A stretch of DNA of 64,000 nt, taken from positions 122,621,838 through 122,685,837 of the forward strand of contig CM057000.1 in NCBI GenBank assembly GCA_029891345.1, written 5' to 3'. The stretch comes from Dryococelus australis (taxonomy: Eukaryota > Arthropoda > Insecta > Phasmatodea > Phasmatidae). Under the pieces are notes generated by a model, which was given only the letters and a program-made list of their open reading frames with translations, did not search any database and had not been told where the DNA came from. A program made the position numbers and the translations under genes. This document shows, one piece after another, positions 23,309-35,207 of the stretch; position 1 is the stretch's first letter, and each line of letters opens with the position of its first letter.

Positions 23309-24085
23309 TGTCGCGTGTCACCGGTCCGCGCCGCTGACATTGGTTTCGCATCCCGCGCGAGCGAAGAGGACAGAGAGTCTTGATATGATAGCGGCGGCAG
23401 CGCGAGCGATAGTGGCAGCGTGTCAGTTACAGAAAGCTAGTCGAGCGATACGACAATATCTTTAGCGGCGCATTCTGCTGACCCTGGTTGTATTTATTTC
23501 CGTTTTTATCTGAAGACTGCTATGGATTACTGACCTCGTTCTCTCAGTGTTACTCGGGATGTACTGAACTTTCGAGATGGCCACGGCCAACACTGTAAAT
23601 ATTACGACAGGCCTCCGGCCCGGGAGGTGAGTTGAGTTGTAGATTATGACTGAATGAGTGACTGAGTTCCGAGCGATGGAGCAGCGAGAGAAGCGACCAG
23701 CGGAAGGGAAGTCTGTGACTGCGAGTATTAAGTAGTGAAGGATGCGGCTGGCAGGCTGGTCTATTGGACTAGATGCGTTAGTGAAATACATTATAAATGA
23801 TGGCAACAGACAGACCTAACACGTTTTATTAATGAGTATAAGTAATTGACTGAAACCAACAGAGGAAAAGGACGTCAATTAGAGTTTAAATATACATTAG
23901 ACATTGCTCTCGCTGTTAAATTAAAAGAGTAAAAGTCGAGACAGATAATCAAATTCTCTAAATAATAGCGGAGTGGATAAATTAGAAATTAAATTTAGTT
24001 TATTTTATTTATTTTTTAATTTTTTTTACTAAAACCTCCATCCTTTATGAACTCAGATACGTCCCTCGGGTGCCGCATTGTAACA
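23309..24085 (-). repeat. Solo LTR, copy 1 (about 780 bp)
   Basis: Fossil LTR. On minus it starts TGTTACAATGCGGCACCCGA and ends near ACACGCGACA. It aligns throughout with the LTR at 27274-27920: 'aggcctccggcccgg' against 'ttccggcccggaggcctgtc' in reverse, 'atatgatagcggcggcagcg', and the 'tgactg.aaccaa.agag' block. A 4-bp ATAC flanks both ends (23305-23308 and 24086-24089), fitting an LTR target duplication. No internal genes adjoin it. Confidence 0.75.
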
Positions 24086-24570
24086 ATACTTAGTTATAGT
24101 CAATTCACGGTTACTGCCAATATTTCTGAAGCCTTGCTTAAGTTCTATTTCCATGATATTCCTCCGCCTCATGCAAACAATGTTTAATTGAATCTATAAA
24201 ATTACACCAAAAGGTCAACACACCGCATTCGTGCGCACTCAGTGTAGTAATATTTTGCATAAGAATTATTTCTTACTAGGCATTACCGACACACCTATTT
24301 TCTCTCTTTTTATTCATATTAATTATAATTGAAATAAAATAATTTATATAATAAAATATATACATAAAATTTTAATTTAACCAAAAACAAGCTACTTTGA
24401 CGTTACCAGAACTACAATGGACTCTAGGCAGCTTACCCTCCTGACGTTAATTGACTTCAGCAAAGCCTTGGACTCTGTCGATTATGATATACTCTTAGAT
24501 AAACTAAGTAGCTGCTTCAATTTTTCTCTGAGCGCGTGCGAATGTATGTGACCGATATCAGTGTGTAATA

Positions 24571-24822
24571 ATGAACAACGTAAGATCTCATTGGCAAGCT
24601 GTTTTTAAAGGAGTGCCTCAAGGATCTGTATTGGGTCCTTTGTTGTTTTCGCTAATTATATATTGTTTTCCAAAATACGTTTCACATGTGAACTATCATA
24701 TCTATGCAGATTATCTCCATATGTACGTATCTTCAACTCGAAATCGAATTGTATCTACTTTTCACAAAGTGAATTCGGATCCGGATGCGGCTAGGAAATG
24801 GTCTGAAGTTAATGGTATATAA
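24571..24822 (+). pseudogene. LINE reverse transcriptase fragment (83 codons)
   Basis: The longest open stretch of the LINE at 24.4-26.2 kb, covering the palm motif GVPQGSVLGPLLF and the degenerate catalytic box (YADY for YADD). Loss of the second catalytic aspartate and the short frame show it is inactive. It is followed by a region with 'SILINGTVINFSSSVKNLG', typical of the RT thumb side in this group, in another frame. Confidence 0.8.
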
Positions 24823-25273
24823 ATCTATCCTGTAAAAACCCTCTCCATCTCTCGTGCTGCAATGAAACTTCCTTTGCCTAGTATTTTAATTAACGGTACG
24901 GTTATTAATTTCTCTAGCAGTGTTAAAAATTTGGGTAACACAATGGACGAAACACTATTCTGGGCTGCTCACACAACATATATGTGTAAATATTTCTATT
25001 AAACACTGCCTTCTATAAAACGCTTTAGAAATCTTCTACCGGAGCGAGTTATACCGCTCGTACATGCACTTGTACTGCCCATAATTACGTATTATGATTT
25101 AGCGTACAACGACCTTGCAGATCACCTTAATAGGCGGTTCCAGAGGTTACTGAACACATGCGTGCGTTTTGTATTTAACCTTAAATCCAGAGACCGTCTC
25201 AGTGTGTGGTGTGGTAAACTGAACTGTTTAACTTGTCAGAGAGAGCAAAACAGCACTGTATTGCACCTAAATA

Positions 25274-25385
25274 ATATCCTGCGTGCTGATACTCTTGTAT
25301 GATATCCTGCGTGCTGATACTCCTGTATGATATCCTGCGTGCTGATACTCCTGTATGATATCCTGCGTGCTGATACTCCTGTATA
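25274..25385. repeat. Tandem repeat, 4 x 28 bp
   Basis: Four near-identical units beginning atatcctgcgtgctgatact. The unit arises from LINE coding sequence at that point. Because 28 is not a multiple of 3, each added copy moves the reading frame. Confidence 0.95.
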
Positions 25386-26343
25386 ATTATGAAATCGTTT
25401 CAGCCACTTCTCCTGCGCGATTTTTCTACTCGCCCGAAATCAGACAGTAAACTTTGAATCCCGCTCCACCGCACAAATTGCTTTTCAAGTTCTTTTAGCG
25501 TTTCAGCAGCTCGGAAGTGGAATGGTCTGGGCCAGGAGATACGCGATGATGGTTCTTACAATCTGTTCAGAAAGAAGTTGGTGCAGTGCTTGCTGTCACG
25601 CCACCGCGACTGGTTAAAAAAAGCATTTTGTATGTATGGTCGAATGAATGGTTGTGTGACTAATTTTATTTTTAACTCATAACCGTTTCATTTATTTCTT
25701 CGTTAATTGCTTATACGCTTTTTTATGTAGAAGTCTGAAAACTTTTCTATCTCAAAGTGTCTGTGTATTGATTATTAAAATTGTCAGAGTTTGTCATTAG
25801 CATTTGAATTATAGGGACCTAAGTATTTACAATTTTGTTGTTGTAACTGACTAGTGTTCTAATTTATCATTTAATTTACAGGGACCTATTGTTATGTGTG
25901 TATGTATGTGGGCCATTTGTGCATTTATGCGCTTGCACGTATTTGGTGCATATTTTGGCCTGATATCTACCAGTTCATTATTGTTTTATGGACTTGTTCA
26001 AACTAAATAATCACCACTTAATTATAAATATTTTCCAGTACTTAAATATGCATGTCACTATTTAGTATTAATTACCTGTTCCGTCAATGTCTAGTAAGGA
26101 CTATTGACTTTCAGCATTGATCGTTAATTTGTAAGAACTACTTTTTTTTCTTCTAAGCAGTAATATGCAAGTGTAATATGCCTTAACTAACCCAAATAAA
26201 GACCATGTATTTTTATTGTTATTATTATTTAAACGTCTGTAATACAACATGGCACATTTAGGAAATAACCAAACACATCATACATGGAGTGACTTTTCGT
26301 AGGTTTTATTAAATAAGTGTGAAGAAACATCGAATAGTCTATA

Positions 26344-27273
26344 ATGGGTTCGTTGGCACTGTTTAGATAGCGCTTGTCGGCAATGCATGGCAGGCCCTAG
26401 GGGCATGACGCCCCCTCCATCCAAGGATGGGCGGGGTAATCCTCATGGAACTCCGCTGGATACTAAACAGCGACAAGTGACGATGTATCTACCAGGCATT
26501 TGTTCCCGCCCACACTCCATCTTAAGCTGTGTTTGTTTTTCTTCCCTGCTCTCTTGTTCACTTTTCGCGTGTTGAGCGTAAACAGTATGTGGGGCTCTAT
26601 TTTTATTCGCGAATGTCACGATATGCCAATTACGTAAAATCAACGGGTGTTCCGGATTGGGAGGGTGAGGGGGTAGCAGGCTAAGGTAAACATTGTCCGT
26701 CCCTTAATTTAGTAAAGATCGCCAGAATGAGAGAAAATGGGCATCCAAACTGTTTTCTTTTCCAAGATGCGTTGGTATATTGTATACAATTATTGATTAA
26801 TTCTTATAATGTATATCTGATATTAACATACCACTACACTAATGCGTTATGGCCTGTTTTGAAGCGCTTAATCCCCTGCCACGCAGTCAGATTTTCTTCG
26901 CTCAAGCTGCTGCCACTAAGTTTGGTCAGATAACGTTAGACAGTGGTGACGTCATAAAGGCCGCCGTATTTGTCTGAAAAAGCTGGATGGCTCCAGTTTC
27001 CACCGAACGTTTGAAATATTGGACCAGTTCTAAAATTTCATCTATGTTTGACGGGCTCAGTAAATCAGGACCGTGCTCGTCATGAAACTTTATAATAACG
27101 AACAAGTGCTTGAAACAAAATGATATTAGAAAATGGTAGGTTTATATAGAAGATGTCTGAGCATGAATGCTATAAGTGCATATTGCATATAATATCAGAA
27201 ATTCAGATGCAGTCAATTTCATTGTGCAAGAAATATTTCGTATTAACAAAATTTAAATTTATTAACGAACAAT
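26344..27273. other. Gene-free stretch
   Basis: No gene recognised. Short ORFs (68 codons or fewer) lack known domains. AT-rich from 27000. Confidence 0.4.
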
Positions 27274-27920
27274 TGTTACGTGGGTACGCCTGAGGGGCGT
27301 ATATGACATCGTGAGGGATGGAGATCTTAATATAAATAAATAAACTACATTAACGCCCTTCTTAATTGTCTCTTTGGTTACAGTCAACTAACTTATATTA
27401 ATTATTAACATGTATTCATTCTATCTGTTTCCATAATTTATAACGTCTTTCACTCATGTATCTAATCCAACAGTTCAGGTTGCCAGCCGCGTCATTCACT
27501 GCTTGATACTCGCGGTCGTAAACTTCACTTGCGCTGGTCACCTCTCCCGCTGCTCATCTTTTATCGCTCGGAACTCAGCCACTCATTCATTCATCATCTC
27601 CAACTCTACTCAACTACACTCAACTTCCGGCCCGGAGGCCTGTCGCAATATTTACAGTGTTGGCGGTGACCATCTGGAAGGTTCGACGCACCCAGAGTCG
27701 CGCTGAGAAAACGCGGTCAGTAATCCAGAGCATTCCTCAGACAAACGCAGAAATCAATACAACCAGGATCAACAACATGTGCAGCAAAAGAGACTAAAGT
27801 GTCTGCTCGCTTTCTGTAAATGAAACGCTGTCCCCATCGCTCGCGCTGCCGCCGCTATCATATAACGACTCTCCGTCCTCCTCGTCGTTCGCTCACGCGG
27901 TGGGCCAGCAACACGTAACA
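27274..27920 (+). repeat. Solo LTR, copy 2 (647 bp)
   Basis: Fossil LTR. Starts TGTTACGTGGGTACGCC and ends AGCAACACGTAACA, with perfect 9-bp inverted ends TGTTACGTG/CACGTAACA. Homologous along its length, in opposite orientation, to 23309-24085. No clear target duplication (CAAT against TTAT). No gag or pol adjoins it. The copies differ by many substitutions and some indels, so neither insertion is recent. Confidence 0.75.
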
Positions 27921-28454
27921 TTATCACAATGCTCAAGACACTTTTTGCTGTAATGGACTTTAGGAAACACACCAGTACTATCTCACTTTGAAAGTAATTT
28001 TTTAATTAAAATCTGTAGTAGATCGTTTCAGAAAAAATTGACAGTTTGGCACATTTTCAAACATATTAAAGTATATTTCATAAAATTTGTTGGAAAATAA
28101 TTTTATGGCCGTATTTCGTTTTCAAATTTTGTCAAATATATTTTAAGGCGAAAATTTGACACTGTGGCAGGGCATAAAAAGTCTTGTCTCCTCCTGAGTT
28201 GGGATATTTGTTTCGCCACTGTAAATACATTGTAATTTGTTTTTATCTGAAGCATATATCGTTTTTGTCAGCAAAATAGCAGAGCAGTGGTGATCTCAAA
28301 TTCTTGCCTTTTTTTTTTAGGTAGGTTTTGTTACTAATTTCTTAGCTACATCTTAAATTAATATTTTTTTTAGTCGCGTTGCCGCATTCAGAAGTTACGA
28401 GTTTAGGAATTAAGTGTGCAGCAGAGGAAGAGAAAATACGTTAGGTTGAGATTA
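27921..28454. other. Gene-free AT-rich stretch
   Basis: No recognisable gene or repeat end. Confidence 0.4.
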
Positions 28455-28561
28455 GAATGGCCATTACCGATGTGCCGATATTTTAGTGTCGATCTCCGAT
28501 AATGGTAAATTTCGATAATACCCATATCCGATGTTGGTTATCGGCTATCGGGCCATCACTA
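28455..28561 (-). mobile_element. hAT-like terminal fragment
   Basis: On minus, it begins TAGTGATGGCCCGATAGCCG, followed by repeated 'CCGATAAC'/'ATCGG' motifs, as at the ends of many hAT-type repeats in animals. The other end was not found. Confidence 0.4.
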
Positions 28562-28989
28562 CTATGACGATTTCTAGGAGCGGTAACTTGCAGACACGTG
28601 AGAGAAAAACCTGCGTAGCTGTAGGACCTTCACCTGTAAAACTTCGACGTATTCAGTCTCCTTTGCTACAGCAAGGATTCAAGATGATCATCCGCCATTG
28701 TGTCAGCGAACACCATTCTGAAGTATCGCCGTAGCTTCTGGGGATGTTAATGGGAATGATTTCGTGGAGGCTTAACCTGCTTTCCATTACAGTCTAAACA
28801 TATATGCCGGCCACAACGAGACTGGCTCGTTGAAGGATAGTTGCACATTTTTAGCTATAATGAGGGGGAACGTTGTTGTTGGTTATCCACATAACTACGC
28901 CGCCAATAAAATTTAATGTATGGCTCGAACGCAGCTTTGCGAAACCGACCCCATCCGACGAAATGCGGGTGGATATTCGTACGAAAAAG
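28562..28989. other. Gene-free stretch
   Basis: No feature recognised beyond a 67-codon ORF of unknown nature. Confidence 0.4.
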
Positions 28990-29266
28990 GGAGCCATGGT
29001 GGTGTAGTTGTTAGACTACTCGCCTCACAGCAAGACGAACCGGGTTCGATTCCCGGCTGGGTCACGCCTACTCCTCCCCCTACCCCTCCAGATTTTCGCG
29101 CGTGGGAATCGTGCCGAACGATGCCGCTTGTCGGTGGGTTTTCTCGGGGATCTCCGGTTTGCCCCCGCCCTTGCATTCCGGCGCTGCTCCATACTCGTCT
29201 CACTTCACCACCATCAACTCTCAAGACCTCGATGTTAAGAGCCGTCCAAATCTTTCCACTCACTCG
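28990..29266 (+). mobile_element. tRNA-derived SINE, full length
   Basis: Head gagccatggtggtgtagttg, a perfect B box GGTTCGATTCC (about 29044), the body 'gattttcgcgcgtggg', 'ggttttctcggggatctccg', and the tail 'aagacctcgatgttaagagc'. It sits just upstream of the gypsy pol remnant. Confidence 0.85.
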
Positions 29267-29349
29267 GCTTACACTAGGTTTTTCGAAATTACAGACGTGC
29301 AAAATTCGCATTATTATTTGACGACAGAAGACACTTCAAACACTTGTGT

Positions 29350-32300
29350 TTTGTATTGCTTTTGTCATTGGACTACAGTTTGTTAGGACACGCCCAGGAC
29401 GGCTTTGTACCAGTAGGAAACCACCAATGAGAAGCTGGCGCTATCACATCCAATCAAGTCGAAAAGGAAAATGCATCCTCACTGATGCAGAAGCCAATAA
29501 AGAAGCGTCACCGGCTCGAATATGTAGTTGGTTAGTGCAAATCACATGTTTCAAGTTTGTTGTTCAACACATAAAGGGAGTGGACAACGGGGTAACCGGG
29601 GTATCCCGGAAGTTTGACTTGGATGAATTTCGTGTGGAACCCCCGGATAATGTTAATACTATTCTTCCTGTGATGCTTTCTGCTAACAGGTTTAGTGTCT
29701 TAGGCCAAACTTATAGTGTTTTCGATGTTCCTAATGTTTCTAGTGTTTTTCCTGTGTTGCCTTCTGCAAATCAGGTTAATGTTTCTTGCCAAACCGAATA
29801 TGTTTGCAATAGTGTTGATAATGTTTCTCCTTGTAATTCGAGAGACAAGCCAGTAAGTAAAAGGGTATCGTCCGTACACACAAATGGGAATATTAGTGTT
29901 GGACGAGAATCAAGCCTATTGGTGCCCACCAATAAGGCATGTAAGGATGTGGAACGTACTGAGGGAGGGAAAGTTGAGACTCTCCAAGATTTTTCTCAGG
30001 CGTACCTGAGTTTGCAAACACTATCAGGGAATTGGTCCTGAATGTAATCAGATCAGGGCAGATATTACATCTGGTAAAGGTGGTCCTTTCGAAGTTCGGA
30101 AAGGGCTGATAGGTATTGTGGATGCCAAAACAGGGAACTTTAGCATATTTGTTCCTTCAGTTTTGAGGGGACAAATATTCAACTATTATCATAATACTTT
30201 TTTTTGGAGCACATTTGGGACAGGATAAAACATTATGCAGGATAAGGGAGATGTTTTACTGGCCTAGGATGACCAGTGAAATTGAAGATCTGGTGAAGGC
30301 ATGTTTGGATTGTCAGAGGGCTAAGCCCCTTAATGCTAAGAATATCAGCCCATATAGTTCTAAGCGATTATACCTGTATGTGTTTGGCCCTTTTCCCCGC
30401 ACGACTTCAGGGTTTACATCCATGCTTGTTGCTGTGGATAGTTTTAGCAAATTTCTGTTTTTCTTTCCTTTGCATTCTATGAAGTTTTCAGAAATCTGTG
30501 GAATTTTCCAATTAATGTTGTTACCGACAATGCCACCTACTTTGTGTCGGTAGAGGTGAAAAATTTACCCCTTGCTTGGGGTATACAGTTGGTGCAGACC
30601 ACCCTTAATTATTCACAAGCCAATCTGGTGGAAAGATATAACCGGAATTTGAAGGTAGCTCTAAGATTTTCAAACCGGAACACATAAGGAATGGGATTTG
30701 GCTTTGTACCAACTGTCGTTAGCATTTAACAATGTTGTAAGTGATGTGACCTACAAGGTTCCATCTGAGGTGTTTTTGGGCCGAAGACTTTTTCACCCTC
30801 TCATTCATGCATGGGGGTTGCACAGCTTTTGTTGGGATGTAGGGCGTAAATAGTCATTAGAGGAAGTGTGGGCTGACGCTACGCAGAGTTTGCAGAATTA
30901 TCATAGAAAGTTGTCAGCCATGAAGGGTTTTTCTAGTGGCACTGTGACCTTTAAAATAGGAGACAAAGTAGTGGTTGAAACACACTTTGTTAGTAATAAG
31001 GCCGCTCAATTTAGCGCTAAGCTTGTCGCCAAAGTATCAGGGACCCTTCAGGACAAGTTGGAAGATGTAGTCTTGAAGAAAGTTGTAATGAAGTGTAACG
31101 TGACAAAGATGTGTACCACTCAATAAAGTAGTGAGTCTAAGATGTCACTAATTATGATCATGTGGTATGTGGGGTTTTTGAATATATTTTTATTGTTTGA
31201 TCATCTTGTTTTTAAGTTGGGTTTTGCTGACTGTAGTTCATGCGCATTTCATTTTTATTTATGCTCATGTAGTTTTAAGAGGGCAATTGTTTATATATAT
31301 ATATATAGATAGTGAATTTTATGGATATTACTGGTTAAATGATAAATATTATGAATGTTAGGTGCTTCATATTTGCAAAAGGGATTTTGGATGAAAGCCC
31401 AAGATGGCAATATTAATTTAAAATATTTTAGGGGTCCCCCCCCCCCTCCTTCTTCGAGGAAGTTTCGAAATGATTTGGGATGTTCCCGATGGGGTCTCCC
31501 ATTCCTGATAGATCAGAGGCTTGATGATGACAATACTTGTGCAAGTTATTTCTTTTTCATTGGCAGTCCACTGGATGTTCCTGATGATGGTGTCCCACTG
31601 GATGTCCTGGTGATGGTGTTCCTGGAATATCTTGATGGTGATGCTATGGACTTTCATCTCTGATCTGGAATGGTAAAAAAACTGCTGGTCCTACTTCGAA
31701 GCTGGCCACTTCGTCTTGGTTCATGGCATCTTCTTCTCAAATTTGGATGGTCTTCTCAACATAGACGGACTACTTCTTCTTCGGGAGTCCTCCCCTTTAA
31801 GGAGGGGGGGATGTGACGGAAATCCCGTCACCGCACGTCTGTGAATAATTTACACCATGCAAATAAGTAAAAACACTCTAAAAATAAATTAGTGTGTCGG
31901 ACCACTTCGCCATTTCCCTCGGAAAAGAGTACTTGCTGTGTCTGCTTGGAAACCTGTTGAATTGTGCAGCACACGACCCGTTACGCACGAATTTTCACAC
32001 ATGTAGTTTTGAGGTTTAAAACTTTTCGATGTAGTTTAAAACACTGATAAAATTAATTGTGGTGTTTTTGTCAGCTGCACGCCACTACAAAACACTTTAA
32101 AAATTTCAGAGGTTCCGGAAAATAACTGAATATGTCCGTGCCTAATTTTCACGTGCAGCAACATCGAGGCCTAGCGAAGGGGTGTGCACCTGACTGATGT
32201 TTCAGTGATTAGTCGTGCGAGCGCAGCACAGTCGGTGACTGCTTTGATAAACAGCTTGGGATAATGTGTGCGCCGACAAAAACGTGACGTTTTCGTTACA

Positions 32301-33609
32301 TTACTTCCGGCATCTTGGTCAAGAGGACGGAAGTGGAGAGCGCACTATAATCTTATTGGGTGATTAAAAAATTAATTGTGTCAGACCTCCTAAGGGAAAT
32401 TGGTGTTCGCTGCATCGATCGCCATAAATGGTAATAATTGGTCAAATCAACATTGCTTGTACCCTCCAAGGAGTAATTGAACACCCCTAGATTTCTTAGA
32501 AAAATGGCTTTTTTTTAGGGTGGATTAAATTGATTGTTAACCCAAGTGGGTGGCACGGTGTGCCGGCCCGTGCTGCTCTCTAGGTCAGTTCGGCGACCTT
32601 GAGGGGGCAAGCTTCTACCATGAGATAAGTAATACTTTATTTGGAATCTCCAATTTATGCTTCTAAAGCAAACAGGTCACTTACGTCACTTTGACATTAA
32701 GCAGGGGCCATTATGGCCGTAAAATAATTTTGAAGTTTTCTGCAATTTTGCGAAATGTTGGCCTTTTAGGCAAAAACCAGTACTGTTAATTTTGTAACCA
32801 AGTTTCAGTGGCCATGTCGTCACCAAGATGCAAAGTGGTGGTAACCACTAGGAACACGGGGAACCTTTTCGACCACTTGTAAACATTTTTCAAACATCTG
32901 TAAATTATTGTGAACTTTGTGAACATTTGTAAACACTTGCCAATAATCGTTGATTATGGTCTCAACCTCTTGTATTAAGTGGAGCTATGCGAAATTGCTT
33001 GAATTTACGACATTTTAAGAGAAACTTTACTAAGTTTGGGGCTTGTTCCAAAAACCCACTTTACTTGCGGAGTTAAGTCTGGCATTGCTTAGCAGTCACT
33101 TCCATCATTTTGGGATTGCGAGTAAATTGAAACTTAATTATTGTATGATAATCAGTAACGTGTTACCAAAAATGGGGCTTTTCCTGGTGTAGGAATTAAA
33201 CATGATGTAATAATGTCAATGGTAAATGTAGGTGCGACAGAAATATAGTCACCTGCTCAATATATTTTGTGATGGCTTTTTGCAGTTTGTATGAACTGAT
33301 TAATATGACCAGTAAATATAACTTGTATAAGTATTAGCTGAAAATCAGCGAAAGTATTGGTACCTGAATTTGGTTGCATTTTATCTATATTTTGGGCAAC
33401 CTGAGTTTTATGCAAATGTATTTAAATATAAATTTGATATATATGGGAAAGGAAAATTATAATGTTACCCTTTAAATATGAAATGTAAGATAACCAAGAA
33501 AGTATTCCATGTGCAATAGTTGTAAATGAAATGTTAATGAAAAGAAAAAAATCGAAAGAAAAATTTTAAATAAAAACAAACATGACCACACTTCTTTGTT
33601 TTTATTACA
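29350..33609 (+). mobile_element. Ty3/gypsy pol and 3' LTR remnant
   Basis: A fossil element, broken in several places and lacking its 5' half. In order: the end of RNase H with the 'VVQHIKGVDNGV' signature (about 29.5 kb), a long linker, an integrase zinc-binding region and catalytic-core start (30.2-30.6 kb, with 'MFYWPRMTSEIEDLV' and 'CLDCQRAK'), later integrase (30.6-30.85 kb) and an integrase C-terminal segment (30.87-31.12 kb). A polypurine tract (31799-31811) leads directly into TGTGACGG, the likely start of the 3' LTR at 31812. No 5' LTR, gag, protease or RT is visible. Confidence 0.8.
31812..33609 (+). repeat. Likely 3' LTR (about 1.8 kb) of the gypsy remnant
   Basis: The start TGTGACGGAAATCCCGTCAC follows the polypurine tract directly. 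The 3' end is inferred at ...TTATTACA, about 35 bp after AATAAA (33569-33574). The end could lie slightly elsewhere, since no second LTR is available for comparison. Confidence 0.45.
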
Positions 33610-33829
33610 GATCGTTGCAAACATTTAAGTGCCCTTTACACTGTATAGAAAAATGGTTTTTGCATGGCTCTTGCAATTATTGTGTTCTGATTGGTTTTTG
33701 CTAGGGTTTATGCAAAACCTGCCTTGCCACGCCCTTGGATTAGGATACAGCAATGTCAGAAAATATTACAATAAGTGATTTTACAAACACAATATAGTTC
33801 CCCAGATCTACATAATTTGAAGAATATGT

Positions 33830-33975
33830 ACAATGACTTGGATCATACATGTGGTGCTTGCGAGCAATATTGGACATGTCCTCGGCAGAATGCCTTGCTT
33901 CTTAGAAAATGGCGTTTGGACAATGAGTCACATGGTGATGAAACTCAGTATGAGTCATGCACGAGCAAGCAGTGA
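33830..33975 (+). pseudogene. Cys-containing ORF at left of the virus-like remnant
   Basis: A short reading frame with 'HTCGACEQYWTCPR', a closely spaced cysteine cluster that could bind metal. Part of the fossil at 33.7-38.1 kb by position only. Not recognised. Confidence 0.35.
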
Positions 33976-34055
33976 CCTGACCAGTAAGATGAGGGAGGGG
34001 AGGAGGAGGAGAGAGCTAGTATCATCCGTTGTGATATAGCCTCTGTACCGTCAAC

Positions 34056-34520
34056 ATGTCTGCACAGTTCCATCCTGAAGATGTTGCTACATACTCCAAC
34101 GTTACACTGGGCTACCGACACCGACGTGTGCATTTCTGGATGCCTGGTATGCCAGCACAAGTGGAAGCCTGTGATGGACTTGAACATTGGATAGCACGCA
34201 GTGAAGGGTACTTGTTCTCTGTGGAACTTGTGATTTGTAATTTCATCAATTGTCCAGTTGGTCGACTTCGAACAGACAGTCATCTACCGACCACAATGCA
34301 GTACCTGATAAGTGCAGCACAAGTGGAGACTGTGACCGTTTTCCGGAGCAACAGCAGCATAGCCTACAAGTCGCGACGTCAAGACAGGAATGCAGTACTA
34401 TGTTGGAGGGAGTATTGTGATGGTTATCAACACACATCGCTTCTCAAAAAAGGCAGGTTGGTTTGGACAACCATGTGCTCCCCACATACCTGTGAAGTAT
34501 ACCACTCATTTTCATATTAA
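34056..34520 (+). CDS. Unrecognised ORF, paralogue 1 (154 codons)
   Basis: Starts with an ATG (34056) and reads MSAQFHPEDVATYSNVT. I do not recognise the family. It shares a pattern with the next ORF: 'QVEACDGLEHW' here against 'QVLVCDGINHL' there, a following LRTDSHLPTT/LTPNSELPAS match, and an end of the form 'H..LL..G.LVWT..CSPHTCEVY'. The two therefore look like a tandem duplication. Several histidines and cysteines are present. It lies 5' of the polymerase pieces on the same strand. Listed as part of a fossil element; function unknown. Confidence 0.5.
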   Translation: MSAQFHPEDVATYSNVTLGYRHRRVHFWMPGMPAQVEACDGLEHWIARSEGYLFSVELVICNFINCPVGRLRTDSHLPTTMQYLISAAQVETVTVFRSNSSIAYKSRRQDRNAVLCWREYCDGYQHTSLLKKGRLVWTTMCSPHTCEVYHSFSY

Positions 34521-34732
34521 GTCTTCTTCATTAATGTCACGCCTTCCTCTCCACCGCCATTATGCCACCCCTCCACTCTGGCGGTCTTCTTCCCCCCTCA
34601 CAGCCTTGTGAGCCATCAGTCTTGAACTGCCTTCAACCAGTCCTGTAGTCGTATTTTCTTCTTCAGTCCTTTTTTTGAGTATCGTCAACAATGTTTGATC
34701 CTCGTGATTGTATGTGATTCAAACCTGAATAT

Positions 34733-35169
34733 GTGGGGAAGTATGAACATTTTTTTGCTGGTTATAGAAGAGTTTGCTTCAAGCAACGATTAGAGTTCGA
34801 GCAGGTTCTGGTGTGCGATGGCATAAATCATCTGAGGGGATATATTGACTTTTATGTTGCATTTCATTCAGAAACTATTCCTTGTAATTATGGAAGATGT
34901 GCTGCTATTTATCTTACTCCGAACAGTGAGTTACCAGCCAGTGCTGCTGATATAGCAATATGTGAAAAGATGTTGTGTGTGTGTGTGTGTGTGTGAGCAC
35001 CACTCACACTGACAAAGTTAACACATATGAAGTGGAACATTTTGAAAGCGGTGAAATTTTTTACTGTACTGAACAGTGTACTGGAACCAAACATACAACT
35101 ACTTTACATGAAGGCGAAACTGTTTGGACTTTGCCATATTCGCCTATAGTTAGTGAACTTTATAAATAA
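34733..35169 (+). pseudogene. Unrecognised ORF, paralogue 2
   Basis: Same architecture as the ORF at 34056-34520: N-terminal 'EHFFAGYRRVCFKQ', central 'CDGINHLRGYIDF', 'CNYGRCAAIYLTPNSELPAS', and a C-terminal part 'GTKHTTTLHEGETVWTLPYS'. A (GT)n microsatellite (34973-34994) lies inside. Function unknown; part of the fossil element. Confidence 0.5.
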
Positions 35170-35207
35170 TTAACTTATGGTTTCATAACCCTAGTTGTAT
35201 ATGAACT

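Larger units (their letters stand above)
24418..26229 (+). mobile_element. CR1/Jockey-like LINE, 5'-truncated
   Basis: Encodes part of a non-LTR reverse transcriptase. The ORF-2 product copies the element's RNA at the nicked target. Visible motifs: 'TLIDFSKALDSVDYDILL' (24445-24505), 'GVPQGSVLGPLLF' (about 24613-24652) and an active-site box reading IYADYLHMY where the family has YADD. A C-terminal segment resembles 'RKWNGLGQEIRDDGSYN'. Frames shift at least after the DYDILL segment, and a 28-bp tandem repeat (25274-25385) disrupts the 3' coding part. The 3' UTR is about 550 bp with an AATAAA and a (TTA)n tail. The N-terminal endonuclease is absent. Clade assignment within the CR1/Jockey group is uncertain. 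Confidence 0.85.
24095..26343 (-). mobile_element. MITE family B copy split by a LINE
   Basis: Right end tatagtcaattcacggttac at 24095. B sequence runs to 'gttaccagaactacaa' near 24417 and resumes at about 26230 with 'aacgtctgtaatac', ending at the left terminus gaagaaacatcgaatagtct. The 1.8-kb LINE lies between, in the opposite orientation to B. Confidence 0.85.

Noticed and set aside
23462-23806. 114-codon minus ORF
   Set aside because: It falls wholly within a solo LTR, where no gene is expected.
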